The position numbers and the translations under genes are program-made. Under the pieces are notes generated by a model that saw nothing but the letters and a program-made list of their open reading frames with translations, was not told the origin of the DNA and did not search any database. Positions 39,073-47,904 of a stretch of 64,000 nucleotides of DNA are shown here, one piece after another (positions within the stretch are counted from its first letter, which is position 1; every line of letters begins with the position of its first letter). This DNA is from Chloroflexota bacterium. GTDB taxonomy: Bacteria; Chloroflexota; Dehalococcoidia; Lucifugimonadales; Lucifugimonadaceae. Location: NCBI GenBank assembly GCA_029262735.1, contig JAJCYY010000076.1, positions 19,240 to 83,239 of the forward strand. The letters run 5' to 3'.

Positions 39073-40386
39073 TTATTCAAAAATATTGTCTGGTCTCTCC
39101 AATCCATAGTGTTCGCGCAACATTGCCCCTTCATACTCCGTTCGAAAGATACCTTTCTTTTGGAGTAGAGGAACCACTTCGTCGATAAACACGTCCAGCA
39201 TTTTAGGCAACACTGATGGCATGAGATTGATCCCATCGGCTGCGCCATCTGTGAACCAATCTTCAATTAAATCTGCAATATGTTCGGGAGTGTCTGCAAC
39301 GACGTAATGTCCGCGTGCGAAGGCCATTTTAGCTAGCAGTTGCCGTAGCGTCGGTTTTTCAGTTCGTACAACTCCTACTATGACCTCTGTCCGACTTCGT
39401 GCCGACTCGACGGTAGACGGATCTGGAAAATCTTCGGGTGAAAGCGGTGTGTCGAGCGGGAGATGCGAGAAATCCGTGCCACCAAATCTCGCTGACAGCC
39501 TTGCCAGTCCATCGTCAGTATTTGCGAGATTATTTAGATCATCACTAAAACGTTTTGCTTCGGCCTCAGTCGATCCAATGACCGGACTGAGCCCGGGTAA
39601 AATCAGACATTGATCTTCCTCACGCCCCCTGGCTCTCACCTGCGCTTTTAGATCGCTGTAGAACGCCTGGGCAGTCTCTTTTTGCATGTGCGCAGTGAAA
39701 ACAGCCTCGGCGTGCCGAGCCGCGAAACGGCGCCCGGTTTCAGACGAGCCGGCCTGAACAAGTACAGGCCATCCCTGGGGCCCACGCGGGACATTCAGTG
39801 GCCCCGCGACACTGTAGTACTCTCCCTTATGCTCGATGGCACGAATGCGATCGTCGTACAAATATTGACCACTATCCTGGTCGTCGGCAACGGCGTTATC
39901 TGACCAGCTATCCCACAGTTTCTTAGCAACTTCCATGAATTCGTCTGCACGCGCATATCGGTCAGTGTGACTTGGTTGAGTTTCATAGCTGAAATTTCGT
40001 GCGGCAGGTTCGGACCACGATGTCACAATATTCCAGCCGATTCGCCCTTTGCTGAGGTGATCCAGGGATGCAAACTGTCTGACAAGATTGAACGGCTCGG
40101 TATACGTAGTCGAAGCAGTCGCGATGAGCCCAATCGTTTTTGTGGAAACTGCAAGCGCGCCTAAAGTCGTAAGCGGCTCCAGACTTAACTGAGCGCCACC
40201 ACCTCGAAAAGATAGTTGATCCGCCAGAAATATCGAATCGAATAGTCCTTCCTCAGCTCGTTGCGAAAGTCCCTGCAGATATCGTATGTCGGTTAATGGC
40301 AGTTTCGATGCGTCAGGATGTCGCCATGAAGCTTCATGGTGTCCCCGGCTATCTATGAACAAGTTCAGATGTAGTTGACGTTTCAT
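39073..40386 (-). CDS. LLM-class flavin-dependent monooxygenase (NtaA/SnaA/DszA family)
   Basis: The 437-residue product is a reduced-flavin-dependent monooxygenase of the bacterial-luciferase fold. Family marks are LHLNLFIDSRGHHEASWRHP, DSIFLADQLSF, TKTIGLIATASTTYTEPFNLVRQFASLDHLSKGRIGWNIVTSW and GPQGWPVLVQAGSSETGRRFAARHAEAVF. Relatives oxidise chelators, sulfones or recalcitrant organics with FMNH2 from a separate reductase, which is not seen here. The base composition is clearly more AT-rich than that of the neighbours, suggesting a recent transfer. The gene is flanked on both sides by dispersed repeats. Confidence 0.93.
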   Translation of the reverse strand: MKRQLHLNLFIDSRGHHEASWRHPDASKLPLTDIRYLQGLSQRAEEGLFDSIFLADQLSFRGGGAQLSLEPLTTLGALAVSTKTIGLIATASTTYTEPFNLVRQFASLDHLSKGRIGWNIVTSWSEPAARNFSYETQPSHTDRYARADEFMEVAKKLWDSWSDNAVADDQDSGQYLYDDRIRAIEHKGEYYSVAGPLNVPRGPQGWPVLVQAGSSETGRRFAARHAEAVFTAHMQKETAQAFYSDLKAQVRARGREEDQCLILPGLSPVIGSTEAEAKRFSDDLNNLANTDDGLARLSARFGGTDFSHLPLDTPLSPEDFPDPSTVESARSRTEVIVGVVRTEKPTLRQLLAKMAFARGHYVVADTPEHIADLIEDWFTDGAADGINLMPSVLPKMLDVFIDEVVPLLQKKGIFRTEYEGAMLREHYGLERPDNIFE

Positions 40387-40589
40387 CCCGACTCCTCGCC
40401 GTTAGGTTCTGGCCTCGCTCCGGGCCGACTCCTGGGCTGCATCCGTTCGTGGCGTCAGAAGTCTACGCCTTCAGGACCTTGCGCCTGACCAGCACCTGCT
40501 CCACTAGCTGTTTCATCCCTGGATCGCATGCACCTAAGACCCGTGTGAATGACTGACCGGCTCTAGAGGAAGCCATCCTTCTCTCCCTG

Positions 40590-40780
40590 GCAGCGAGGAG
40601 AGGTTTGTCAGTATGAATTTGATCCTTCGACAAGCTCAGGATGGCATTCAGAATCTCCCGGCGATACCACATGGACGGTGGAGTGGCTCGCATATTGCTT
40701 GCAAGAGCAGGCTAGTGGTGATGTTCGGTAAGATCCCTGCGACCCGCGAGCGGGTACCCCGGGTCGGAATGACATACGTT
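40590..40780 (+). repeat. Composite intergenic repeat
   Basis: The gap 40387-40783 contains an imperfect copy of 'agcgaggagaggtttgtcagtatgaatttgatcc', 'gcattcagaatctccc' near 40643-40658 and 'ggtaagatccctgcgacccgcgagcgggtaccccgggtcggaatgaca' (40729-40772). No gene is supported. Confidence 0.65.
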
Positions 40781-40783
40781 CCC

Positions 40784-41629
40784 CTAAACCGGCACCTGGG
40801 TCTCTGGCTCCGTGACGTCGTCCAGAAGCGCCGGTTCCGGCTCGTCTGCTTCGAGCGCTACCTTGCCCGTCGACTCAGCGTCGTGCCTGATGGTGCCGTG
40901 CTTGCGCGGGACAATCAGGTCCACCAGCCGCTCCTGCCCGTCCTTCTCAAAGGTGACATCCATCACCTCCAGGTAGTCACCGCTGTACTCCCGAAACACG
41001 CCTACATACTCCAGAATGACGCCCTCCGGCGAAGTTACCTCGACAACGATGTGCCTCCCGATGTGGCGCTCAAGGATCGGGTCGTATGCGTTTCCAAACC
41101 ACTCGACCAGCTCTTTGCCCGACCCGCTCACCGACTTCTGCTGAGTCGTAACAGGCGCAGGCCCCGCCTTTGTTGCCGCGGTGAGCATGGATGTGAACGC
41201 CTGGCTCACTGCGTCGCGAATCATGTTGAACCAGTTACGGATCTTTCTCCTGACTCTGCGAATGATGTTCGGACGATACGAACGATCGAGCATCTTCTGC
41301 CGTCGTTTCGCGTTTTTCTCGGTCAGCTCGTCCAGGAACCTGATAATCAGATAAATGTTCGGGAATTCGTTTGTGAAGATGATGTAGCTGGATTCGACGT
41401 GACCCTGTGCATCCGGATGGTCGGCCCTGTACTGCATCTCAATGCCGGTAGCGTCTGTTACGAGCTGGCCCCAGATCTGCTTTCCATCCTTGAGCCGTGT
41501 GTAGACCAGGTAGCCGGAGAAGCTTTTGAGGCAGATGTCCCGGCGACGCGCCTTCAGTACAGCTCCGAAGACGGCGAGACCCAGGATGATGAGGATCGTG
41601 AATAGGAGAACGTTGTCGAGAAAGGCCAT
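40784..41629 (-). CDS. Membrane-anchored protein of unknown function
   Basis: The 281-residue product has one N-terminal membrane span (LLFTILIILGLAVFGAVL, residues 8-25) followed by a basic stretch (KARRRD) that would keep the rest in the cytosol. The soluble part has a beta-rich region (GYLVYTRLKDGKQIWGQLV, SSYIIFTNEFPNIYLIIRFLDEL), a very basic helix (RRVRRKIRNWFNMIRDA) and a second strand-rich region (RHIVVEVTSPEGVILEYVGVFREYSGDYLEVMDV) that looks like an SH3/LSm-type barrel. The C-terminus is acidic. No family is recognised. It stands alone. Confidence 0.65.
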   Translation of the reverse strand: MAFLDNVLLFTILIILGLAVFGAVLKARRRDICLKSFSGYLVYTRLKDGKQIWGQLVTDATGIEMQYRADHPDAQGHVESSYIIFTNEFPNIYLIIRFLDELTEKNAKRRQKMLDRSYRPNIIRRVRRKIRNWFNMIRDAVSQAFTSMLTAATKAGPAPVTTQQKSVSGSGKELVEWFGNAYDPILERHIGRHIVVEVTSPEGVILEYVGVFREYSGDYLEVMDVTFEKDGQERLVDLIVPRKHGTIRHDAESTGKVALEADEPEPALLDDVTEPETQVPV

Positions 41630-41764
41630 GAATCGTCCCGTCTATGGCAGCAAGTTCGGAGTGAGCCGCCGGTTTTTGTTTCGACTTGCTGCACATTACG
41701 CCCGAACGGCGCACGCGTGAAGTGGTGCGCGAGGAATGGGGGGAGCTGCGTTCGTGTTGAGCGA

Positions 41765-42070
41765 GGGGTTGTCATTCTGAACTTGATTCAGAATCTCCCT
41801 GGCGAACTCAAGTGGACGGTAAGATCCCTGCGACCCGCAAGCGGGTACCCCGCGGTCGGGATGACACCCTTGACTCACACGCGGGTACCTCCGGCTCAGA
41901 AAGACAACAACCCACCCTCTAACTCCCTCCCTGTCAGGGAGGGAGAGACCGACTTCCGCCATGAGTGGTTATTCCATCAGATGCCGGTTAAGTCGGGCGA
42001 AGAAAAATACTTCCGCCAAAACGCGTTATTCCAGCAGACGCCACTTAAGTCGGGCGTAGAAAAAACGAAG
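41765..42070 (-). repeat. Composite intergenic repeat with the inverted partner of 26521-26626
   Basis: On the minus strand this stretch reads as two units that begin 'cttcgcccgacttaa' (one starting near 42055, one near 42000), then 'atggcggaagtcgg', the ctccctcc dyad and 'ttagagggtggg' ending at 41912. Further left are 'gtcggg' and 'agatccctgcgacccgcaagcgggtaccccgcggtcgggatgacac' (41822-41867) and 'gtcattctgaacttgattcagaatctccc' (41770-41798). It separates two minus-strand genes. Confidence 0.8.
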
Positions 42071-42073
42071 AAA

Positions 42074-42841
42074 CTACGCGGACTCTACCGGGTTGTGGAG
42101 CACGCCAATCTTGTCTATTTCCACCGTCACATCGCCGCCCGGGTTGATTGGCGGCGTTGTTCCCGAGGTGCCTGTCCACAGCATGTCGCCGACCTCAAGC
42201 GTGGTGTACTTGCTGATGAACGAAATCGCCTGCGCCGTCGTGAAAATCATCTCAGACGAGTGGCACTTCTGCCCCTCGACGCCGTTCACGAGGCCGCGGA
42301 TCGCACAGTCCTGCGGGTCGATGTCAGTCACGATGAACGGGCCGGTCGGGCCGAACGTGTCTGCCGACTTCGCACGCCACCACTGCTTGTCTGCATTCGG
42401 GCCTGACTGCCACTCGCGAGCACTCACGTCATTGCCCGCCGTGTAGCCGAAAACATGGTCCAGCGCATCGGCTTCGGACACGTTGTGGGCGCGTTTGCCG
42501 ATGATCGCAACGAGCTCAGACTCGCAGACGACGAGACCGGCGTCGGCAGGCAGCTTGATCGGGTCGCCGGGGCCGATGATCGCGTTCGAGTTCTTGTAGA
42601 AGGGTTCGGGGCGAGTTGGCGCGTTTGCGCCGAGCAGGTGCGAGCCGTAGTTGAGAGCAAGGCAGAGCATCTTGCCGGGGTGCGGATTTGGGGCGAGGAT
42701 CCTGACGTTGTCGAGATTGTCGGTATCGCCGGTTTCCGAGTAGTCCTGGCCGATGGGCGAGTTGGATATCTCCTTGACCATCCCGTCTTCCACGATGCCG
42801 TATGCCGCGTTGTCGCCCTTTGCGTATCGAACGAATTTCAT
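42074..42841 (-). CDS. Fumarylacetoacetate hydrolase-family protein
   Basis: The 255-residue product has the FAH catalytic domain: MLCLALNYGSHLLGA, EPFYKNSNAIIGPGDPIKLP, then the metal-ligand stretch VCESELVAIIGKRAHNVSEADALDHVFGYTAGNDVSAREWQ, and GDMLWTGTSG near the end. ESELVAIIG supplies metal-binding acids and the following D completes the site. Members hydrolyse or decarboxylate beta-diketo acids in aromatic and sugar-acid degradation. The frame is open to 43108, but ATG 42841 begins the short N-terminal domain (MKFVRYAKGD). The gene is an isolated catabolic enzyme here. Confidence 0.92.
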   Translation of the reverse strand: MKFVRYAKGDNAAYGIVEDGMVKEISNSPIGQDYSETGDTDNLDNVRILAPNPHPGKMLCLALNYGSHLLGANAPTRPEPFYKNSNAIIGPGDPIKLPADAGLVVCESELVAIIGKRAHNVSEADALDHVFGYTAGNDVSAREWQSGPNADKQWWRAKSADTFGPTGPFIVTDIDPQDCAIRGLVNGVEGQKCHSSEMIFTTAQAISFISKYTTLEVGDMLWTGTSGTTPPINPGGDVTVEIDKIGVLHNPVESA

Positions 42842-43172
42842 TTGTTTACCCTTGTGTCTGAAGCGATGAGAGTTGCTGGTGTCGTGGCGAGGGAGGTCGG
42901 CGGCATCCGCAATGTTGCGGTGGTGGCGGCAGTCGAACCCGCACCGACCGAAGTCAGCGGACAGTCTACGGGTGGGTGAGGTTGCGCGCCAGCGGAATCG
43001 CAGCGTGGACAGTGGCGCGTCACCTTTTTGGTAGGGGCGGGCAAAGATGCTGCGCTCGGCTCCGGCACCACCACTACCCACCCGCGCCCAAGACCAGGTG
43101 CCCGTCACTGACTGGCGAATCGTCTTCGTTACAAATCCAGCTTCGGTACTAGATTGCCGGTTCCGACGCTGC
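42842..43172. other. Intergenic region
   Basis: No gene is supported in these 331 bases. A short 'tggtaggggcgggcaaagatgctgcgctcgg' piece near 43031-43062 is a degenerate copy of the dispersed 'taggggcgccgcttgctgcgcccg' module. Confidence 0.45.
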
Positions 43173-43922
43173 TCAGCCCGGCTTGCCGTTCACATTCCTC
43201 GACCTGAATCGCCACATCCCGATGCCAGTTGCAACGACCCAGGCCAGGAAGGTGATATCGGCAACGAAGTGAACCGGCTCAAATGACTCGATCAGAACGA
43301 GTAACACGACACTTGGAAGGTGGATAGCTCCGCTTCCAATCCCGAGCCAGCCGACCGCTCTCCACCATGTGACGCCGCTGCGCAGCATCACTAAACTCGC
43401 GAAAATCGAGGCCACAACAACCGAAAGATCGAACATCCTCGACGTCGCTTCGATGCCCCAGGCGACGGCCTTGAAGTCGTAGAAAAGAGCGTCCTTCTGA
43501 GCTGCGGTCTCAGCCGCTGTCCATTCTGGCACGATGAAACCGGCTCCTGCGGCCTCCAGGGCCACCAGCATCCCGCCGACTATCATGGTGACTATCCCGG
43601 CAACGAGAGACACGCGCATAAGATCTTCCGAGACCGATCGCAAGTTCTGGTAGAGCGCGAAAAAGAATGCGCCGATCATGATTGAGAACCCTGCGGCCAC
43701 CCACACGCTAACCTGCAGCAGGGTCACATGGTCCTGCACATCGGCGAGAAAACCGGAGGTATCGGTGCGAGGGTTCGATGTCGAAAGGGACGCCGTGATC
43801 GCGAACAGCGTTAGCAAAAACGCGGCAGCAAGCACACTGAACGCAGGGCCAGCAATAGAGGCAGCGCCGATACGATGGTAGGTGGAGTCTACCCGCCCCG
43901 CTATACGCTGTTCGCTACTCAT
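43173..43922 (-). CDS. DUF4386-like integral membrane protein
   Basis: The 249-residue product has six to seven membrane spans: about residues 22-45, 70-92, 105-127, 165-185, 192-212 and 216-238. It has no transport or enzymatic motif. The arrangement resembles the DUF4386 group of six-helix proteins, but the match is only by layout. It is divergent from a TetR-family gene by 85 bp, so it is the likely target of that repressor and could take part in membrane stress or efflux. Confidence 0.65.
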   Translation of the reverse strand: MSSEQRIAGRVDSTYHRIGAASIAGPAFSVLAAAFLLTLFAITASLSTSNPRTDTSGFLADVQDHVTLLQVSVWVAAGFSIMIGAFFFALYQNLRSVSEDLMRVSLVAGIVTMIVGGMLVALEAAGAGFIVPEWTAAETAAQKDALFYDFKAVAWGIEATSRMFDLSVVVASIFASLVMLRSGVTWWRAVGWLGIGSGAIHLPSVVLLVLIESFEPVHFVADITFLAWVVATGIGMWRFRSRNVNGKPG

Positions 43923-43944
43923 ATCCGGCTCCTCTGACGCTGGC

Positions 43945-43996
43945 AGTCTGTCTTTAGATAGACTATATATCTATTTAATATAATTCATATATATCA
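43945..43996. promoter_or_regulatory. AT-rich divergent promoter/operator region
   Basis: The 85-bp gap between the membrane-protein gene and the TetR gene is very AT-rich, with dyads: ATAGA/TCTAT arms at 43957-43973 around a 7-nt spacer and AGTCT/AGACT arms at 43945-43964. These are candidate TetR operators overlapping both promoters. The dyads are short and partly overlapping, so the exact site is uncertain. Confidence 0.4.
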
Positions 43997-44007
43997 GAAA
44001 GGATACA

Positions 44008-44658
44008 TTGGTCAAGCGACGCCGCTATGACTCACGCAGGAGGGCTGAACAGGCTGATGCAACGCAGGCAGCCATCCTGGACGCCGCCTTCTCACTCTTC
44101 ACAGTTGACGGCTACGTCGCGACCTCCATCAAGGCGGTTGCCGACAGGGCGGGAGTTGCAGTGCCCACGGTGTATGCGGCTTTCAAGGACAAGCCTGGAA
44201 TTCTGATGGCGGTCAGCAGTCGTGTGCTCGGCGGGATCGAACCGACTTCAGGTCCGGGTGATCTTGAACAGTTCAGCGAGCTCCGTTCGGAACCTGACCC
44301 TCGTCGCCGTCTGCAGATGGTGATGTCATTTGCGCTGGAGACCTACGACCGCGGTGTCTACGAACTCGAAGCGGTGATCATCGAGGCTGCAAGGGCAGAC
44401 CCGCGGGTGCGTGAGATGACAGGCGACGTACTGGAGGCGAGACTGGCCACGCATCGGGTACTGGTCGAACTGATTCTCGAGGGCGTGACTCTCGAAGAAG
44501 GGGTCACGGTCGAGCAGGTGGCGGAGTTCGTCGATGCCGTCGACAGCGGTCCCGTTTTCCAGCTGCTGACCGGCGCACGCGGCTGGTCGAATGAGAGATA
44601 CTCCCGGTGGATCTCGATGATGTTCGAAAGTATGTTCCTGCACGCTGATGACCGTTAA
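44008..44658 (+). CDS. TetR/AcrR-family transcriptional regulator
   Basis: The 216-residue product has the TetR DNA-binding domain at residues 14-60: ATQAAILDAAFSLFTVDGYVATSIKAVADRAGVAVPTVYAAFKDK, with the usual A.P.VY..F.DK end. The C-terminal part is a variable ligand-binding helical bundle. A TTG at 44008 with AGAAAGGA upstream is the start. It probably represses itself and the divergent membrane protein. The D-aminoacylase gene follows 67 bp later in the same direction and could also be in its unit. Confidence 0.92.
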   Translation: MVKRRRYDSRRRAEQADATQAAILDAAFSLFTVDGYVATSIKAVADRAGVAVPTVYAAFKDKPGILMAVSSRVLGGIEPTSGPGDLEQFSELRSEPDPRRRLQMVMSFALETYDRGVYELEAVIIEAARADPRVREMTGDVLEARLATHRVLVELILEGVTLEEGVTVEQVAEFVDAVDSGPVFQLLTGARGWSNERYSRWISMMFESMFLHADDR

Positions 44659-44725
44659 CATCTCGTCAACGCCATGACGCCACTGCCTCATACCGAGACC
44701 CGCGATTCCCAACGGAGAAAAAAAC

Positions 44726-46330
44726 ATGCTCGATGTCCTCATCAAGAACGGCGTAGTGATCGACGGTACTGGCGCGGCCGGATTCCCGGCGGACGTTGGG
44801 ATCAAAGGCGATGTCATTGTGCAAGTGTCTGCGCCCGGTCAGATCGAAGCCAAAGCGCCAGTAGACATCATCGACGCCGCCGGCCGTGTCGTCACTCCTG
44901 GATTCATAGACCTCCACACGCACTCCGACTCGTCGTTTCTGATCGACCCGCACGCCGACTCCAAGCTCACACAGGGCGTCACGCTCGAGCTGTTCGGCAA
45001 CTGTGGCATGAGCTACTGCGCGCCGCTCATAGGCATGGCGAAAGAGCAGTTCAACGACCGCATGGACCGCAGCGGCGACGACCTGGTACCGACCTGGACC
45101 GACTTTGACGGCTACCTGACCGCGCTGGAAAAGTCCGGCTCAACGATCAATATCGCAACGCAGGTCGGGCACGGCACCGTGCGCGCCGGTGTGGTTGGCA
45201 TGGACCCTCGTGCGCCGGATCCCGAAGAGCTCGACCGCATGCAGCAGATCGTCGCGGAGAGCCTCGACGCAGGCGCGCTCGGCGTCTCAACCGGCCTTTG
45301 GTACGCGCCCGGCGCCTATTCGCTCACCGACGAAGTTGTCGCCTACACGCAGCCCGCCGCTGATCGAGGCAAGCTCTACTCATCGCACATCCGCTCCGAG
45401 GCTGACGACCTTAGCGGACTATTTCCGGCACATGCGGAGGCAATCGAGATAGGCCGGCGCACAGGAGCACGAATCCAGATTTCGCACGTCAAGACGGTGG
45501 GCCCAAACTTCTGGGGCCGCGGCCACGAACTGCTGGAAGGAATGCACAGGGCCCGTCAGGAGGGCATCGATGTCGCAGGCGACCAGTATCCGTATGTCTG
45601 GTCGAGCACCAGCTTCTCCGGCGCCACGATCGGGCGGTGGGCGCTTGTTGGCGGCAGGCAGAAGACGCTTGACCGGCTTGCGGACAGCGATGTGCGCGCC
45701 CGCATTCGCAAGGACACCGAGTACTACATCAACCGCAGCCACGGCGCGACGGGCGCATTGATTGCCAGCTTCCCGCCCGACCAGTCGCTCGAAGGCCGCA
45801 CCCTGCGGGACGTTGCCGATGAGTGGGGAGTCGATCCACCGGAGGCAGCGCTGCGGCTCTACGAGCAGTCGGAGGGTTCGTACGTGATGCACTCGATGGA
45901 GGACAAGGACGTTTACGACATAGCGGCGGACCCGCTGATAACCGTCGCATCCGACGGTAGCTCAATGCGTGATGAGGGTCCGCTTTCGTCTGGCAAGCCG
46001 CATCCGCGCAGCTACGCCACGAACAGCCGCTACATCGAGCACATGGTGCGTGAGAAGAAGCTGGTTTCGCTGGAGGAGGCGATTCGCAAGATGACGTCGC
46101 TCTCCGCCCAGCGGCTAGGACTGACGAGGCGAGGACGAATTGCGGTGGGACAGGTGGCGGATGTGTGCGTGTTCAAACCGGAGGAGGTGAAGCAGAACGC
46201 AACGTTCGCAGATCCTCACCAGTACTCAACGGGCATGGAGCATGTGCTGGTGAACGGCAAACCGGCGATCTCCAACGGCAAAGTGAGCGAAAGCTTGCAC
46301 GGCAGGGTGCTGAGAAAGCTGGAGGATTGA
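44726..46330 (+). CDS. N-acyl-D-amino-acid deacylase (D-aminoacylase-family amidohydrolase)
   Basis: A zinc amidohydrolase that removes acyl groups from D-amino acids or related amides. The 534-residue length is typical. Metal-site motifs are GFIDLHTHSD (H64, H66) and the bridging cysteine in GNCGMS (C93), which is a mark of the D-aminoacylase branch. IQISHVKTVG and ITVASDGSSMRDEG supply the later His and Asp. ATG 44726 follows GGAGAAAAAAAC. It could release D-amino acids from bacterial wall debris. Together with the peptide-type ABC transporter nearby this fits a scavenging life. Confidence 0.93.
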   Translation: MLDVLIKNGVVIDGTGAAGFPADVGIKGDVIVQVSAPGQIEAKAPVDIIDAAGRVVTPGFIDLHTHSDSSFLIDPHADSKLTQGVTLELFGNCGMSYCAPLIGMAKEQFNDRMDRSGDDLVPTWTDFDGYLTALEKSGSTINIATQVGHGTVRAGVVGMDPRAPDPEELDRMQQIVAESLDAGALGVSTGLWYAPGAYSLTDEVVAYTQPAADRGKLYSSHIRSEADDLSGLFPAHAEAIEIGRRTGARIQISHVKTVGPNFWGRGHELLEGMHRARQEGIDVAGDQYPYVWSSTSFSGATIGRWALVGGRQKTLDRLADSDVRARIRKDTEYYINRSHGATGALIASFPPDQSLEGRTLRDVADEWGVDPPEAALRLYEQSEGSYVMHSMEDKDVYDIAADPLITVASDGSSMRDEGPLSSGKPHPRSYATNSRYIEHMVREKKLVSLEEAIRKMTSLSAQRLGLTRRGRIAVGQVADVCVFKPEEVKQNATFADPHQYSTGMEHVLVNGKPAISNGKVSESLHGRVLRKLED

Positions 46331-46822
46331 CTGAGGGTTTTCGCCTTTCGCAGCCGCCAATTTAGCAAAGACGCCGCCGAACTCAACGACACCATTCAGT
46401 AGCCGCATCCGCAACCCCTCGGCCTAAACAACTTCGGCCCGAAACGCGGGTGCCCGCTCGCCAGGTGCCCGTTCGCGGGCGCGAAACCCGAGGCCGTTGG
46501 AAATCGGTTCTCCCTCTCTTCCCATAGGGAGGGAGTTAGAGGGTGGGCTGGCCGCGACATAGGCGGCAACCTTCGTCCCGAAACAGCGTGAGGGACCCGG
46601 GGTGGATGAGGCAGCGCACCAGAACCGCTCTCTGCTCCAGCCAAAACCATCGCCGCGGGCACCGCTCATGCAGCGAACAAGGCTCGTGACCGCTCTGCCC
46701 CCTTATCCGAGTACTTCGCTCTGGTTCAGGACGAAGAACGCGGCGGTGCTGTCTGGGTACGAGTAGAGAATTCTCACCGTTACACCGGCCCCGCAACCAT
46801 CTGTCAGCCGGTCCTGAATCGC
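46331..46822. repeat. Intergenic region with repeat modules
   Basis: Bases 46505-46550 hold 'ggttctccctctcttcccatagggagggagttagagggtggg', and bases 46570-46637 hold 'cttcgtcccgaaacagcgtgagggacccggggtggatgaggcagcgcaccagaaccgctctctgc'. The part 46680-46822 directly before the VOC remnant shows no further match. No gene is supported. Confidence 0.65.
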
Positions 46823-47023
46823 TTGCCATGTCGATTCGTCGACGACCTGCCGGCATGGCGCGAAAAGCTCGAAGCACAGGTATTCACCGCCTTCGGCCCG
46901 AGCGAAGTTCGAGACCTCGACTATCCGTGGGCGCGCCTCGCAATCTACTTCCAGGACCCGGACGGAAACTGGCTCGAAATGGTCGAGCGCAACCCGAAGC
47001 CCGAAGGCTCAACCGAAAACTGA
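46823..47023 (+). pseudogene. C-terminal remnant of a VOC-family protein
   Basis: The 66-residue frame reads FVDDLPAWREKLEAQV..FGPSEVRDLDYPWARLAIYFQDPDGNWLEMVERNP, which is the last half of a VOC unit with its terminal metal-ligand Glu. The first half, with the first ligand His, is absent upstream in any frame, where instead repeat sequence is found. It is read as a truncated, probably dead, gene. Confidence 0.65.
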
Positions 47024-47121
47024 GTTTTTCTCTTCGTCCATCGCCCGGTATTGACCGATAAGACTTGTATAAACCGGGTCACCGGCCGAGCCTTCTCCAC
47101 GCCGGCCCAGTGAGCACGGTC

Positions 47122-47661
47122 CTACTTCTGTGTCATCCCCGTGCCCCGCGGCAGGTCCCACTCTCTTTGTTGGAGCCCGCGGATGTAGTCGATCTGGCCG
47201 TGGTGGTTGTTCTTGTGGGTGATCATGTGTCGGAAAAGGGCTCCGACGGTGCGGCCCGGGGCGGAGGAATCAGGAACCCGGTCCAGGTCTGCCGGTGTCA
47301 TGCCACGGACGAGCTGGAGAGTATTTTGGTGAACGGCGACCAGGTATGCGATCAGGTCGTCCAGACCGGGCGCGGCGAGACCAAGCTCCAGGAACCGGTA
47401 GTTGTCGTCAAGCGCTTCGGCTCCAGGGAGATTTATCCGGCGGTTCCATTCCTGCGACTCCCATACGCTCGTCGCCAGTCCGCCGGCTTGCCGCGCCATA
47501 TTGTCTTCCACCCTGGCGACGTGCCACAGGATCTCCGCAATCGCATTGGCTCCTGCCTGCGGGCGCCATGCGACGTCCTGGCTCGTCAGTCCTTCCAGTG
47601 ACTTCGTGAGTCTTTCCTGGACCTGGTTTAAAGACTGGCCGATGAAAGTCACGATTTCCAC
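47122..47661 (-). CDS. DinB-family protein
   Basis: The 179-residue product is a four-helix DinB/YfiT-like protein. The signature is LEGLTSQDVAWRPQAGANAIAEILWHVARVEDNMARQ with the first metal-binding His in WHVARVED, and later GALFRHMITHKNNHHGQIDYIRGLQ, with His residues for the metal site. Such proteins are metal-dependent, often thiol-transferase or hydrolase enzymes of unknown substrate. The start ATG 47661 opens the first helix. It lies downstream of the permease genes, but a pseudogene fragment separates them. Confidence 0.88.
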   Translation of the reverse strand: MEIVTFIGQSLNQVQERLTKSLEGLTSQDVAWRPQAGANAIAEILWHVARVEDNMARQAGGLATSVWESQEWNRRINLPGAEALDDNYRFLELGLAAPGLDDLIAYLVAVHQNTLQLVRGMTPADLDRVPDSSAPGRTVGALFRHMITHKNNHHGQIDYIRGLQQREWDLPRGTGMTQK

Positions 47662-47723
47662 GATTGCTCCCCTGCCTACGCGCTAGCCGAACCGGGCCCG
47701 CAACGAAAACCCATCGAATCCAT

Positions 47724-47900
47724 CTACTGGAGTTCTCGAAGATGGGGATCGAACCGGTCTCGCAGCCAGTCGCCCAGGAAGTTGAACGCCAGAACGGTCA
47801 GGAAGATCGCCATCCCGGGGAAGAAAGTGATTCACCATGCCCCTTCTCGGTATTCCCGGGCACCTGAGACCATGACGCCCCAGGCCGGTGCTGGCGGCGG
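47724..47900 (-). pseudogene. Decayed tail of a second DppC-type permease
   Basis: Read on the minus strand, this stretch translates as PAWGVMVSGAREYREGAW, a TGA stop, [35 protein letters not shown] and TAG. It aligns end to end with the intact permease tail just upstream ([54 protein letters not shown]). The stop replaces a Trp codon (TGG to TGA at about 47830-47832). No other part of the gene is present. It marks duplication or replacement of the permease end by recombination. Confidence 0.85.
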
Positions 47901-47904
47901 CACC

